Source of the DNA: Microvelia longipes
Lineage: Eukaryota; Arthropoda; Insecta; Hemiptera; Veliidae
DNA: 64,000 nucleotides
Direction: 5' to 3'
Assembly: GCA_018340805.1 (NCBI GenBank)
Contig: JACMZG010001913.1
Span: 22,168,743-22,232,742 of the forward strand
Of the stretch, positions 1 through 10,615 are shown piece by piece. The position numbers and the translations under genes were made by a program. Each line of letters opens with the position of its first letter. The first letter of the stretch is position 1. Below the pieces are notes generated by a model. It was not told where the DNA came from, searched no databases, and was given only the letters and a program-made list of their open reading frames with translations.

Positions 1-497
1 TTGTGGTTATTTTAAATATGTTTTAATGGAAATTGGTGCAAAAATTAATCTTATTGAGATAGTTGACTTTTATTTTGTCTTATCGTAAGAATAATTTAAT
101 TTCTTTAAAATTCTTAAATCATTAAAGGAAAACATAATACAGTCATGATCACCGGTTCATTAAGAAAAATGTCATAAAGTATAATTTTGATAATAAACAT
201 AGGTATCTTTATTACATTTTTTTTAAACAAGTTCTTTATTAGCAAAAGTATACAATATTTATTTTGTGTAAACTGGAGCCATATTTTATTTTATGATTTA
301 GGGTAATTTTTGCCTCTTTATTTTTATTTTATTTATTTGTTATTTTTGAGGTATAAATTTTGATTATTTTTTGGGGTGTGAGGTTTATGTTTGAGTTAAG
401 GTTAATAATTTTTTCTTTAAGCCTTCGAAAATGTGTAAAGTAAGCTCATTCTTTCTCTTTTAGAATACCAATATTATTCTATTGAAATGCTTAATAT

Positions 498-498
<1 letters not shown>
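1..498. other. No gene seen; AT-rich flank
   Basis: AT-rich sequence with many stops in all frames. I see no exon, RNA gene or recognisable repeat before the microsatellite that begins near 499. Confidence 0.5.
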
Positions 499-535
<37 letters not shown>

Positions 536-537
536 AT

Positions 538-606
<69 letters not shown>

Positions 607-611
607 AATAA
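499..611. repeat. (AC)n then (AT)n compound microsatellite
   Basis: About 16 AC units (501-532) run directly into an AT tract with a few TAAT interruptions. The tract is self-complementary and could form cruciforms. Compound AC/AT tracts recur in this window, several times inside or beside dispersed repeats. Confidence 0.95.
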
Positions 612-3600
612 TTTATTAATTAAAGTAATAAAACGAAAATGTTAAATATTCTATTAACAAAATTAGTGACTTGGAGTTAACTTTAAGTTCCAATATTTTA
701 ACCTTGTATTATATTTATAATAAAAATATCAGTTATTGTTTTTTCTTCTTTATAACCTTTAATTAAAGACCGGAGTAAACCTCAGGAATACGAAGAAATC
801 ATAACAACTTATAACTCGAGAACAAATTATAACTTTGTTCTTGTTTATAACTTTTTTTTATTTGTTATATAACTTTTGTAGTTAGAAATCTAATCGATGT
901 CTTTGGGAGTTTTAGTTATAAAAAGATTTCGGTGGTTTTTTTCGTTTGGTCTTAACTAGATTTTTGCTTCTGAAGTTAAAAGGTTTGATATTGTGGAAAA
1001 AGATCGATTTTCGAGTACGGTTTGGTGTTTTAGGGTACTTGATATATAATAACATTACTTCAAAATTAATAGCACTTTTTCCTACATTTTTATGTTGATA
1101 ACATTATGATGATATTAATAAATCATTTTCATGATTAGATATGTAATATTAGTTCAGGTAGCTTAGAAAATTTATATGTTTCTAGACTAACTATGAACAT
1201 TAGAGAGTTTCTAATAGACACCTGTATTTCTTATCTTGTTATTTCACTTTTATTGCTATATTTAGTAATTTTCAGTGATATATTAATACTTATCTTTTCA
1301 TGTTATTCCAATTTCAGTTTCATATATGTTTGTTACTTAAAAAATATTTAAGAGGGTTACGTTAATAAGATCGTCTGTATAGTCTGAGGAGAGTGAACGG
1401 TATCAACTTATCTTGTTTAGTTTGTTTTATTTAAGAGACTTAAATGCTATAGTATTTTACACCTAATTCAATTAAACTATATTCCCGGGTTAATTCTTAT
1501 CATGTGATGTACCTTTTACCTCATTTGTTTTTTTCGATCTTGTTGGTTCATTTGACAGTTGATAGTTCTTGGCTAGTTGATTTTCCTCTTGTTGTTTTTA
1601 ATATGCCATTTTTAATTTATTTCTGATGAAACCCTATATTTATTAAAGGGTGGATTTTTTGTTTCCTTTTAAGGCATTGATCATGGCCAGCTTGGCCTAA
1701 ACTTCTCCATATTAATTCGTCATTTAATATCCCGTTCTTGAACTTTCAACATTAAAAATTAGTTAAAAAAAAAAAGAAAATCCGTTTTAAAAATAGTTTC
1801 CATACATAGCTGTATGAAAAGGCTTCAAAACGATCGCTAACATCCTTGTTCAGTGGAATCATTTGCTGTGCCACAAATAGTACTAATTCTTCTTAAAAAT
1901 TATTTCTTGGTTAACGTGTTTGTTCACATTATATTTTTAACGTTATCCTCATATGTAGTTTTTAAAATAGCAAACTTGGATAAAATACTGTGCCCAGCAT
2001 GTGAGTAAATTGTATTTCCAATGCTCTTTAGTATACAACCTTCGCTACGCCCGCGTTAACCCTATCTGTGACAAAAATAACTCTAAATTAATTTGCAAAG
2101 TGCTGTTTTAAGTTAACTAGTATATACTTCAGTAAAGTTTACCAAATTTATTTATTTGTGTGAATAATATTGCAATGATATTGGTCACTTTGACTCAAAC
2201 AAACAAATGATATAATCTAATTGATTACTTTTGTTTTGTTATTAACCTATATTTTGACGTCACACTTCCGCGACCTATAATTTTTGAACTTTTAAATTTT
2301 ATCATTCTAAGATCTCTGATTTTATCGGTAGTTTATCTGTAAATTGATGATTTCTCAACTTTTAAAATTGGTTTGGGGAGGTGATAACCCGCGATGTATA
2401 TCATTGTTATAACCTACAAACCTGACACAATTATTAACTGCCATTAAAACGTTTAGTGTTTTTTTCGCATTTAAAGTATAAGGATTGATTTAGTTTTATA
2501 ACCATACACTTTTTCCCCCTTTTAAAATTTATAGAAATTTCTGTTCATAACACTTATTGTAGACGTTTGCGTAGATCTCTTCCTTTTTTTAACGATTGGA
2601 CTTTTTCTCTATTAAAAATATGACACATTTAATAACTTAATTTAACTTACCACGTCAAGTTAAGGAGTATCGCCACTGGGTGATTCTTCCTATCAAACCT
2701 GCCAAGTCACTTTAATCAGTATGAGCACTACGTTAAATACATTTACTGTTGACAGTAATCAATAAAGTTATTCAAAAATACTTTTTACGATTTAATTTAG
2801 TTTATAACTGGCGGTCTTAAAATGCTAATATTCTTATTGCATGTTTAAGCTTTGTGACATCAAAATCACTCTATTCTTCTTATTTCTTTTAGCACTAAAA
2901 GTCTTTATTTCGTTTCTAACTGGTTATTTCTTATTGAAGGGATTTTTTAGCCTTTTTTCTTGATTTGAGCTCCAACGTTGAGACGGACGTTGAAGTGAGT
3001 CGGGGTCTTAGTCCTTTTTATTACTTGGGACCCTTTAATCCAATCGTTTTCTTCAGTAGGGAAGCTGTTAGAAGAAGCAACTGACTGATTGATAGGAGGT
3101 AATTTTCTTTGATTGATTCCTCCCTTTAACTTTCTTTTAAAAGACATTTCTTATTCTGACTTTTTTTTAAAATGACGTTGGAAATGGGAAAAAGAAGAAT
3201 AGACAGAAAAAGACAGCATTACAATAAAGTTTTCTATTATCTGAAATGTTCGAGTTGTTCTGTTTGAAAAATAATAAGGATTCGCAAAATCCCTGTACTT
3301 TTAGTGATAGACATTTTTATAGTTTCTACAATAGATGGTAATTATGAGCTTAAATTTAGCTTCTAAAGACAATGTCTGCACAATTATATCTTTTTAATTG
3401 AAAATTAAAAAGATATAATTAAAACATATTATAGGAATATTTTAATTAAAACAAGTAACTTGAATAAAAAGACTAATGAAGAATTGAAATGAATAAACAA
3501 GAAAACATACTGATCAAAATCAATCAAAAAGATTTTTAAACAATACGATTAAAGGAAATCAAACTATTCTCCCTGTGAAATGAAAGGAATTTGCGAAGGA

Positions 3601-5228
3601 CTATTATGGTGGTTCTACATATTTAAAATAGGAAATTTTCAGGGAAAATTTCTTAACCTTGACTTAGTTTTAGACTTGGTATTTTGTACATAGCTAAGGT
3701 GGACCACAGGGCTCACACGTGTCGTAGAGGGTCCTATTGAAAGGTCTAAGGCTAAAGGACTTTGTGTTTACTTGATAACCTAAGTTAAATAGTTATAATT
3801 AAACTTTTTCCGAGCTTCAATTATCAACAAATTACAAGATAAAACTTCCTTAGGTTGAACTTGTAATGTAGTGGTAACGAGAAACAGATGAGAACCACAT
3901 ATCATCTAGCAATAATGTGTGTAAGACACTTGTTACTAACTCTTTATGGATGTAGGGGCACTTAGCGCAAACAGTTTGCACTCAGCGCTAAAGCTAGACC
4001 ATTAAGATAATCCAAGATAGAATCATAGACCATTGCAGAGTGATCATTCAGAACACCTTACCCCACCAAGGGTAAGATGGAATTCCCTAGATAGCTCGCA
4101 TTTTAACTGACGATCTCACTTTTTCGCTCTAACTGCAAACTTTACTGAGACTTCTTTCCGACTTTGTTGACTCATCAAGTTTAACTTATTATGTTAACTA
4201 CTTTTAATTTCATAGTAATCTTTTCCAGAGAATGAGGCCAGTTTTAAGAGACTTATGTTGTGTAAGCTGAGTAAATATTTCCAGTTATTCTAACCTAAAT
4301 TACGCTATATAACATTAACAGCTCTTTGTCGCCTCACTCAAGAATTCTAGAGGACAAGTGTCAAAAGCATATCCACTTCAGGAAATGTCTTTACTTGTCT
4401 CGTTATTTCTAAAGCTACCATCTATAAACATGCCAATTAGCAAGCCTAAAATTAAGTAAGACCTTTATGTTGTAGCCCCCCCCCCAAAAAAAAAACAGTA
4501 TTTTTAGTAACTACCGGTTTTTACCTATATTTATAACGGTATTTATTTCTATAAAACGCCACCTTAAATAAATAGCAATAGTACACAATTCAGAAAGATA
4601 ATATTATAAAGTTCCAAGTATAAAATTAACCTAAAAAGAATGATAGCTGATAACATTAACTTGTTAGACTGTAAGAGGAAAGTTCCAATTATCTCATGAT
4701 AATTTTAACTTTACTGCTTTTCCTCGAAAATTAGAGCGTTTTAACTCTGGTAGAGATTCTCGCAAACTTTCTACCTCAAGTTTGTTTTTGTTGTCGCGTA
4801 GGGTCGGAGCATTATAAGGTGGGGGGGGGGCGTAAAGTTTTTACTTTAGATGGTTTGACTTAGATTTACACTTTAATATTTCATAGTGTTTACTACGCCA
4901 AGTTTTCGTCATATTTTTTTTTGTGTGTCTGACTTTTTTCTAAGCGAGATTATTAAAACATTTTGAGAACTTTTAATATTTTAGTTTCAAATTAAAGATA
5001 AATTTTAATATGAGATAAGAAAGTTGAAATGTATTAATTTTCAACTTTGTTTTGTTTGTTTTATATACAGAGTTTGTACTTTGTTCGTAGAATTTTTAGG
5101 GGAGATAAAAATAATTAATAAAATTATAAAATATAATTTAATTTATAACTTTCCGGCTGTTCTGGAGCTCTATACACAACAGATACACTAACATTTATAC
5201 AAACACCTGTATTTTTTATGGTGGGTTT
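612..5228. other. Long stretch without recognisable gene
   Basis: About 4.6 kb of AT-rich DNA. It holds homopolymer runs (C9A9 near 4478, G10 near 4820) and one perfect hairpin at 3382-3420, listed separately. The only open frame of note (2947-3147, -) has no domain and looks like chance. Unrecognised decayed repeats are likely. Confidence 0.5.
3382..3420. repeat. Perfect 18-bp inverted repeat, 3-nt loop
   Basis: The arms 3382-3399 and 3403-3420 are exactly complementary over 18 bp and separated by GAA. The arms are AT-rich (AATTATATCTTTTTAATT on the left). No coding context is seen. Confidence 0.9.
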
Positions 5229-5236
5229 ATATATAT

Positions 5237-5293
<57 letters not shown>

Positions 5294-5301
5294 TATATAT
5301 A
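5229..5301. repeat. (AT)n microsatellite
   Basis: An almost pure TA/AT tract of about 70 bp with a TTA interruption near 5240 and an AGA near 5292. It is followed by three TTAATG-type repeats. Confidence 0.95.
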
Positions 5302-6067
5302 AAAACAATGTTAATGTTAATGTTAATTAATAATGTTTGTAAACATTTTACATACTAACTGTTCTTAGACACACAAATTATGATTGGTAATCAATTGAAC
5401 AAAAAAAAACGTTTTAAATATAGACATTTTTCCTCTGATTCGTCCTTTTAAAGTGTTGAGAGACCTAATGAGTAATTACTGCGATATCTTATGACTTACT
5501 AATAGGAAAATAAAATTAATTATAAAATAAAATTATGAATAGAATATATTTTAAATGGTAAAAGATAAAAAAGAATAATGAAAAATGTAGAAAAAAAAAC
5601 TTAAAAAATGTTGAAGAGAGTAAAATTTTAGATACACGAAAAAATTATGTCAACAATTTTCCCTTGACGTTCTTTTTCTGTTTACTTATTTTTCCTTGGT
5701 GTCAAGAGACGTGAAATATGAGCTTTACTTTATTTAACCGCAAGAAAAAGAAGAAGGCCCCTTAAACTGTCGATCATCATTTACTTCCGGAGGGTTTCTA
5801 GACGTTGTAGGAAACGAGATGAAGGGGGTGCTTAGTATGTAACGGGACGCTCAGATGGGTTTGTAAGCGCTTAGACGGGGTTGAATTCTTCTTACTATAC
5901 TCACGACTTTACCCGAGTAAGGGATAATAAACAAAATTTTGTTTCATGGAGATTTTTTCTACTTCATACGTAAAAGGGGAAAAGTTAACTCTGTTTTTTG
6001 AAATATTTACTCAATAAACCAAGCAAAACATTTTTTTCTTGATCTTTTTTAAATATTTTTTACAATA

Positions 6068-6240
6068 ATTTTTACTTCTCCTCATTTATACCTTGGGTTG
6101 AAAAGAAAAGTATTGTGTTCGTGTAATAAATCGAAAAACGAGATTTCACTTAAGTTATCCGTTTCACTTGTTTTAAGACCTCCTGAGGGGTTTTAACCAA
6201 GTTGTCTCTCTGTATAAGTGTTTATTTATACATAGAGTGG
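6068..6240 (+). repeat. 5S-box repeat family, 5' fragment
   Basis: It begins with TTTTTACTTCTCCTCATT and continues through the diagnostic blocks of the family: a GAAAAGTATTGTGTT block, an AAGTTATCCGTTTCA block and a CCTCCTGAG block ending near a GTCTCTCTGTATAAGTG stretch. The fragment stops before the middle and the 5S-like module. Confidence 0.75.
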
Positions 6241-6290
6241 TTATAAATTCACCCGGCTTGCGAACCTTCCCGCCAGGAGGTTCATTTCAA

Positions 6291-6324
6291 CATTTTTTAA
6301 GAAAAATGTTTTTCTTAAAAAATG
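6291..6324. repeat. Perfect 16-bp inverted repeat, 2-nt loop
   Basis: Arm 6291-6306 (CATTTTTTAAGAAAAA) is exactly complementary to 6309-6324, with TG between them. It lies just after the 5'-fragment repeat at 6068-6240. Confidence 0.85.
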
Positions 6325-6839
6325 AAAAATACGCATTTCTTTGATACGCATTTAGTTCTTCGTAATATAGTGGGATTTAAAATAATTACATCATTACCTT
6401 GAACAATTTTCTCAAAGTTCTATAGAAATAATTTTAAAAAAGTTTCATATTCCTATGAAGTTTATTTTATCGTCAATATAAAAGCGTTATTTGGCAGTTT
6501 TTGTATAATGACTTGCCTTGTCGAGTTCTTTGATGAGTTAACTATGTTTGAAGATTATATTTTTGAAACTGCGTTGTATGAATTCTAAGAAACTGAATAA
6601 TAATTGGTAGGAAGGTCTCAGATGTATAACCTGGCAAACTTCTGATAAATGTAGCATACCTTTATTTGAACTGATGCCAAACTGCATAATAGTCTGGAAC
6701 AATTGATAGTAAAATCGCTGACATGAACTTGTTTTTGAGCTAGCAAAAATTTTAAAATTTACTACCCCTGGTCAAATCTTGAAAATCATAAAGAAAGTTA
6801 GAAAAAGTCAAGAAACTTTATAGGGACCTCTATTTTAAA

Positions 6840-7085
6840 TTATTTGAGCTTTTGAGGAGGAATAGGTCCAAATTAATGAAAAAAAACTAATTTTGCCGAG
6901 CTTTCAATGTAATTTAATTTTTTTCAAGGCTTAACATAATAAATAATAACAAAAACAGTTACATGGTTGCTAACAAATAGATGTTTGGACAACGACTGAT
7001 AAAACAAAATACAATTATATCGAAAGCTCGGCAAAATTAGTTTTTTTATTAATTTGGACCTATTCCTCCTCAAAAGCTTAAATAA
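6840..7085. mobile_element. Miniature inverted-repeat element (~246 bp, ~75-bp TIRs)
   Basis: The left arm 6840-6914 and right arm 7012-7085 are inverted copies with only a few mismatches, beginning TTATTTGAGCTTTTGAGGAG against the reverse complement of the right end, TTATTTAAGCTTTTGAGGAG. The ~100-bp centre is AT-rich and non-coding. This is the structure of a non-autonomous DNA transposon (MITE) or foldback element. I see no convincing target-site duplication at the ends. A 14-bp direct repeat (AGTTAGAAAAAGTC) occurs just right of the element and about 30 bp left of it, which may be coincidental. Confidence 0.75.
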
Positions 7086-7215
7086 GTTAGAAAAAGTCTT
7101 AGCTAGGTTTAAAAAGTTACTTCTGTAAGATTAAATTTACAATATATGCAAGTTATATGCTATATAACTTGCATAGAAGCAAGTTTAGTGTCTCAGTGTA
7201 GGTATATATTTAGCT

Positions 7216-8022
7216 ATTTTTACTTTTCCTTATTATACAGTAGGTGTGTAGGAAGTTTTGTGTTTGCAAACAGATTCGAATCTGGGATACGAACGGGATC
7301 GAAACCGGAATTCCTGAGTGGTTTCACAAAGTTTTCTTTCTTCATAGTATGTGTGTGTGTGTGTGTCTGTTATTGTCGTATCTCCCAGTGTATTCATGCT
7401 GGAGAGTTGAAACGTGGTACGAAAATCAATCTTTAGGTCTAGTTGTGCCATCCCGAAAATATTTTTTATGACGTCATTAATAATGACTCGACAACATTTT
7501 TGAAAATTCATGAAACACGAAATAAATTTGGTGATTGGTTTGAGATTTAGATTATAGTCATATATAAGACCAACATATGTGCCAACTTTCATCACATTAT
7601 CAGCATTAGTTTAATTTTTATCAAATGATTTGGATACGTTTTTAAGAAATTCGAAAAAAAAATCAAAAAATAATCCAATTAAGCTGACATTTGACACTAT
7701 CTCTTTACGTAATAAATAAGTATGCAAAGTTTTGTTTCAATGCTTATTCAATAGATATAAGTATATCTTTGGTTTTTGTTGGATCATAAAAGTTAGGCAG
7801 TATTGAGCGAAGTCAGTGCCTGGATGTGTAACCGTTGGGAATAAAACTTATGTAACTACTATCTGAGGACAAGCGAAGCGAATCTGCAGACATGTTCCAA
7901 CATAAATTTTGCGAATTGTATATTCTGAGGACGAGCGAAAAAGGTCCGAAGTAGGAAGGATGAGCGTTGCGAATCTAATGTGCTGAGAAAACTTTCCGAG
8001 GTACCCCGTGACCGATTTTTTA
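7216..8022 (+). repeat. 5S-box repeat family, near full-length copy
   Basis: The most complete copy in the window. In order it has: the start block TTTTTACTTTTCCTTATTA, the block GTTTGCAAACAGATTCG, a (GT)n stretch at 7351-7366, the block AGTGTATTCATGCTGGAGAG, ATGACGTCATTAATAATGAC, a CACATTATCAGCATTAGTT block, a block ending in a TACGTAATAAATAAGTATGC motif, the 5S-like module at 7781-7842, two copies of CTGAGGACAAGCGAAGCG-type sequence, and a 3' end CCGAGGTACCCCGTGACCG. The small ORFs overlapping it (7146-7595) are by-products of the repeat. No protein is encoded. Confidence 0.85.
7781..7842 (+). other. 5S rRNA-like module (degenerate)
   Basis: The reading GGATCATAAAAGTTAGGCAG followed by TGAGCGAAGTCAGTGCCTGG aligns with the 3' half of animal 5S rRNA, including box A (AAGTTAAGC) and box C (TGGATGGGTGACC, here TGGATGTGTAACC). 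Those boxes form the internal RNA polymerase III promoter of 5S genes. The first ~45 nt and the 3' end of 5S are missing, so this is a derived module and not a 5S gene. Confidence 0.65.
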
Positions 8023-8425
8023 ATTTCTTTTCAAGTATTAAAGAAACTACGTATGTTATAAACAGAAGTCAGTTTAAAGAGGAATTTCTGGATTTGTAAA
8101 ATCCCGACAGAATTTGGTTTAAAGAAAATAGAGAGGAATAGAAAAGTAAAATGAGGTCAAATGCTGAGACGTAATGAATAACTCAGGGAGTAAGAAAGGA
8201 AATTGTTAGACTTAGATTTACCTGGGAAACATTTCGAGAAAAACAACAACCTCTGAGGTAACAGTTAAATTATTCAAACAAAGAAAGTACAGAGAAAATA
8301 ATGAACTTACCTCCTTACAGCTATTTTATTATAATAAGAGAGATTCTATATTTTCAAACTTCATGTGGAAGGTCCTGAATCTATTTTTAAGTAAGAATTA
8401 AAGTTGAATTAAGTGGAAGAATTAA

Positions 8426-8679
8426 ATCAATATTAAAATACATTTGAAATAATAGTCGTAGTATAAACCACAAGAAGGACCGACAGAAGTTGTAAGAAAA
8501 TGTTATGGAACCAGGTTTATTCCGACCTTATTAAACTTCAACAATGAGAACAAGTTGTGGTTTTATTCAGAAACATCTGACATCGAGGATATTTCTTATT
8601 AAAGGAAGTAGCTGTGGTATTTTCAACCAAATCTTGATGGTTAAGAGAACAGTGTTGTTATAACAAGAAACAAGTTTCA
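8426..8679 (+). repeat. Dispersed repeat copy 1 (inverted pair with 14422-14674)
   Basis: This 254-bp block matches the reverse complement of 14422-14674 almost base for base. Shared stretches include ACCACAAGAAGGACCGACAG, ATGTTATGGAACCAGGTTTA and GTTGTTATAACAAGAAACAA. The boundaries are sharp at both ends, as expected for two insertions of one element in opposite orientation. No ORF, tail or terminal repeat identifies the class. Confidence 0.85.
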
Positions 8680-9535
8680 ATTCTAAACTTATATCGATAT
8701 TATACACCATGTATTTCTATCACTAGACTTGTTTACAACTGAAGTTAGTAAAATTAATAATACTTTTAACTACAATTATATGTTATTATCAAACCTAGAT
8801 AAACCCTAGTTTTATACATTTTTAATTTAGGGTATGTCTTTTTGACGAATGCATATTAAGTACTTTGGAAAAGGAATAACGTAATTAAATTACATCCATT
8901 GGTACATTACTTAAATTTCGAGTTTGTAGATATGAACGGGACTTACATTTTTAACGATATTAATTATTTTAGCTTAATATTTTAATAAGTTTGTTTGATA
9001 TAAGAATGGATCGGAGTACCTGAGAACTTGTCCTTACAACCTAAACATAATAAACTAAACCAAAACAGGAAAAACTTCACTAGGTCTGATCTAAATAAAA
9101 TATCTCTTCCTGAATCTTGATCACAAGCATTTACTTTTGCTTCAACTGAGATATCTAATGTTGCATCTTACATATTTTTTTAAAAATCAAAGCATGCAAA
9201 ACACACTAAGAAAGGCACAGAACTTGCAGGATGATCTAACAAAACAGTGGATACACTGTCAGTTTTTGAAACGAACATAGTATACTTATTTATTTCTCAA
9301 AGGGATACGCTTGTACTAAGTTTAAACTTAATTGGATTCCCACTACTAACTAAAGCTGATAATAAGTAGATGGCGCAGTAGTGATAAATGTAAACAATAT
9401 TTCCATGTTTAAATTTTAACAATTAGAGTAAAGGTTACTTAAATACTTTGGTCCTTAAATACTTGATTATTTTATTATAATGATATTTTTCCTTGAGCAG
9501 TTAATTTGTCCCTAACTACGATAGAACCAAAGGAT

Positions 9536-9636
9536 TTAACTCCCAAGGCAAAGACAAGGTTTTTAAGAATTTAACTCCTGAGGCAAAGCCGAGGTAGTTA
9601 TAACTTTTTACTCCTGGGGCGAAGCTTGGAGAGGTA
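9536..9636 (+). repeat. Three degenerate ~36-bp units of AACTCC..GGCAAAGCCGAGG type
   Basis: Three successive units read roughly TTAACTCCTGAGGCAAAGCC with 60-80% agreement between them. The same theme (AACTCCCTCGGCAAGCCTCG) occurs in the foldback element at 49473-49752, so both may derive from one element. Confidence 0.45.
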
Positions 9637-9949
9637 TTTGCTAGGGGAAACATAGCATATATTAATAAATAAAGTCGCAACGGTAAAAAAGACCTTCTTC
9701 ACAGTCTCGTAACATAATATACTATTTTTGGTCGGGACCCCCTTACAAATTTAGAGGGGTGCCGCTCCTAAAAAAATATTAAACAAGGTATTGCTCTAAA
9801 CAACTATTTTAGGTCTGAAACGGATTTTAAGCCATAATGTAATAGCTTATGACAATTTAAACACGAAACAATTTTTTAATTAATTTGGAATTTGGCACGC
9901 TTGTAGTAATGTATAAATCCAAGACTCGTTTCAGGATAAATTTAGTTAT

Positions 9950-10030
9950 TCTTTTATTATGAGGACGCAAGAACTACGCAAATCCGATGTGCCGTAAAAA
10001 TGTTCCGAGGTACCCCGTACCCGACTTTCT
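9950..10030 (+). repeat. 5S-box repeat family, 3' fragment
   Basis: It carries the 3' signature of the family: TATGAGGACGCAAGAACTAC, then AATCCGATGTGCCG and the end block GTTCCGAGGTACCCCGTACC. Confidence 0.7.
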
Positions 10031-10390
10031 TTTAAATAACAACTTCACTATAAATTTTTTTAATTTAGATTAGAACTTTTTTCTATTTCTTTATTTTATC
10101 AAAGTATTTGTCATCGCACTAATTATATTTCGCTTTAAAGTTGGCGGGTTCCGCATTGATGACTTGCACAACTTTATAATGAGTTGAATGCTTTTATGAA
10201 ACTACTGTTATGCATGTCTGGTTTTAGAGCCACTTCATGCCTCGTTTCATAATAATGATTAAGTTTATTACATTGAAACAAATAACTATTCCTTTTATAA
10301 AATTTAATCAGCTCTAAAATATTAACAGTAGTCGTTTATAAAGTTTGAATTTTAGATACTTTAATGACATTTCTACAGCCTTTTAGATTT

Positions 10391-10615
10391 TTACTTTTTC
10401 TTATTTATACCTCAGGTATATAGGAAAATTATTTAACCAGAAATCGAGCTTTATTCTAATTTCTCCGTCTCAGGAGTTTTTAAAACCTACCGAGTGGTTT
10501 TTACAAAGTTTTGTGTCTGTATGTGTGTTAGTGTCTATTATCATCGCATCTTCCAGTGATTATATGCTAAAGAGTTAAAACTAGGTACAAATATATATCT
10601 TTAAGTCTAGTAAAA
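10391..10615 (+). repeat. 5S-box repeat family, 5' fragment
   Basis: It starts TTTACTTTTTCTTATTTATA and runs through TATATAGGAAAATTATT, CTCAGGAGTTTTTAAAACC, the GT-rich block and TATCATCGCATCTTCCAGTG, ending just after TCTTTAAGTCTAG. Confidence 0.75.

Noticed and set aside
499..611. Possible CRISPR-like or regulatory array
   Set aside because: It is a simple AC/AT microsatellite without unique spacers. No CRISPR array exists in the window, as expected for a eukaryote.
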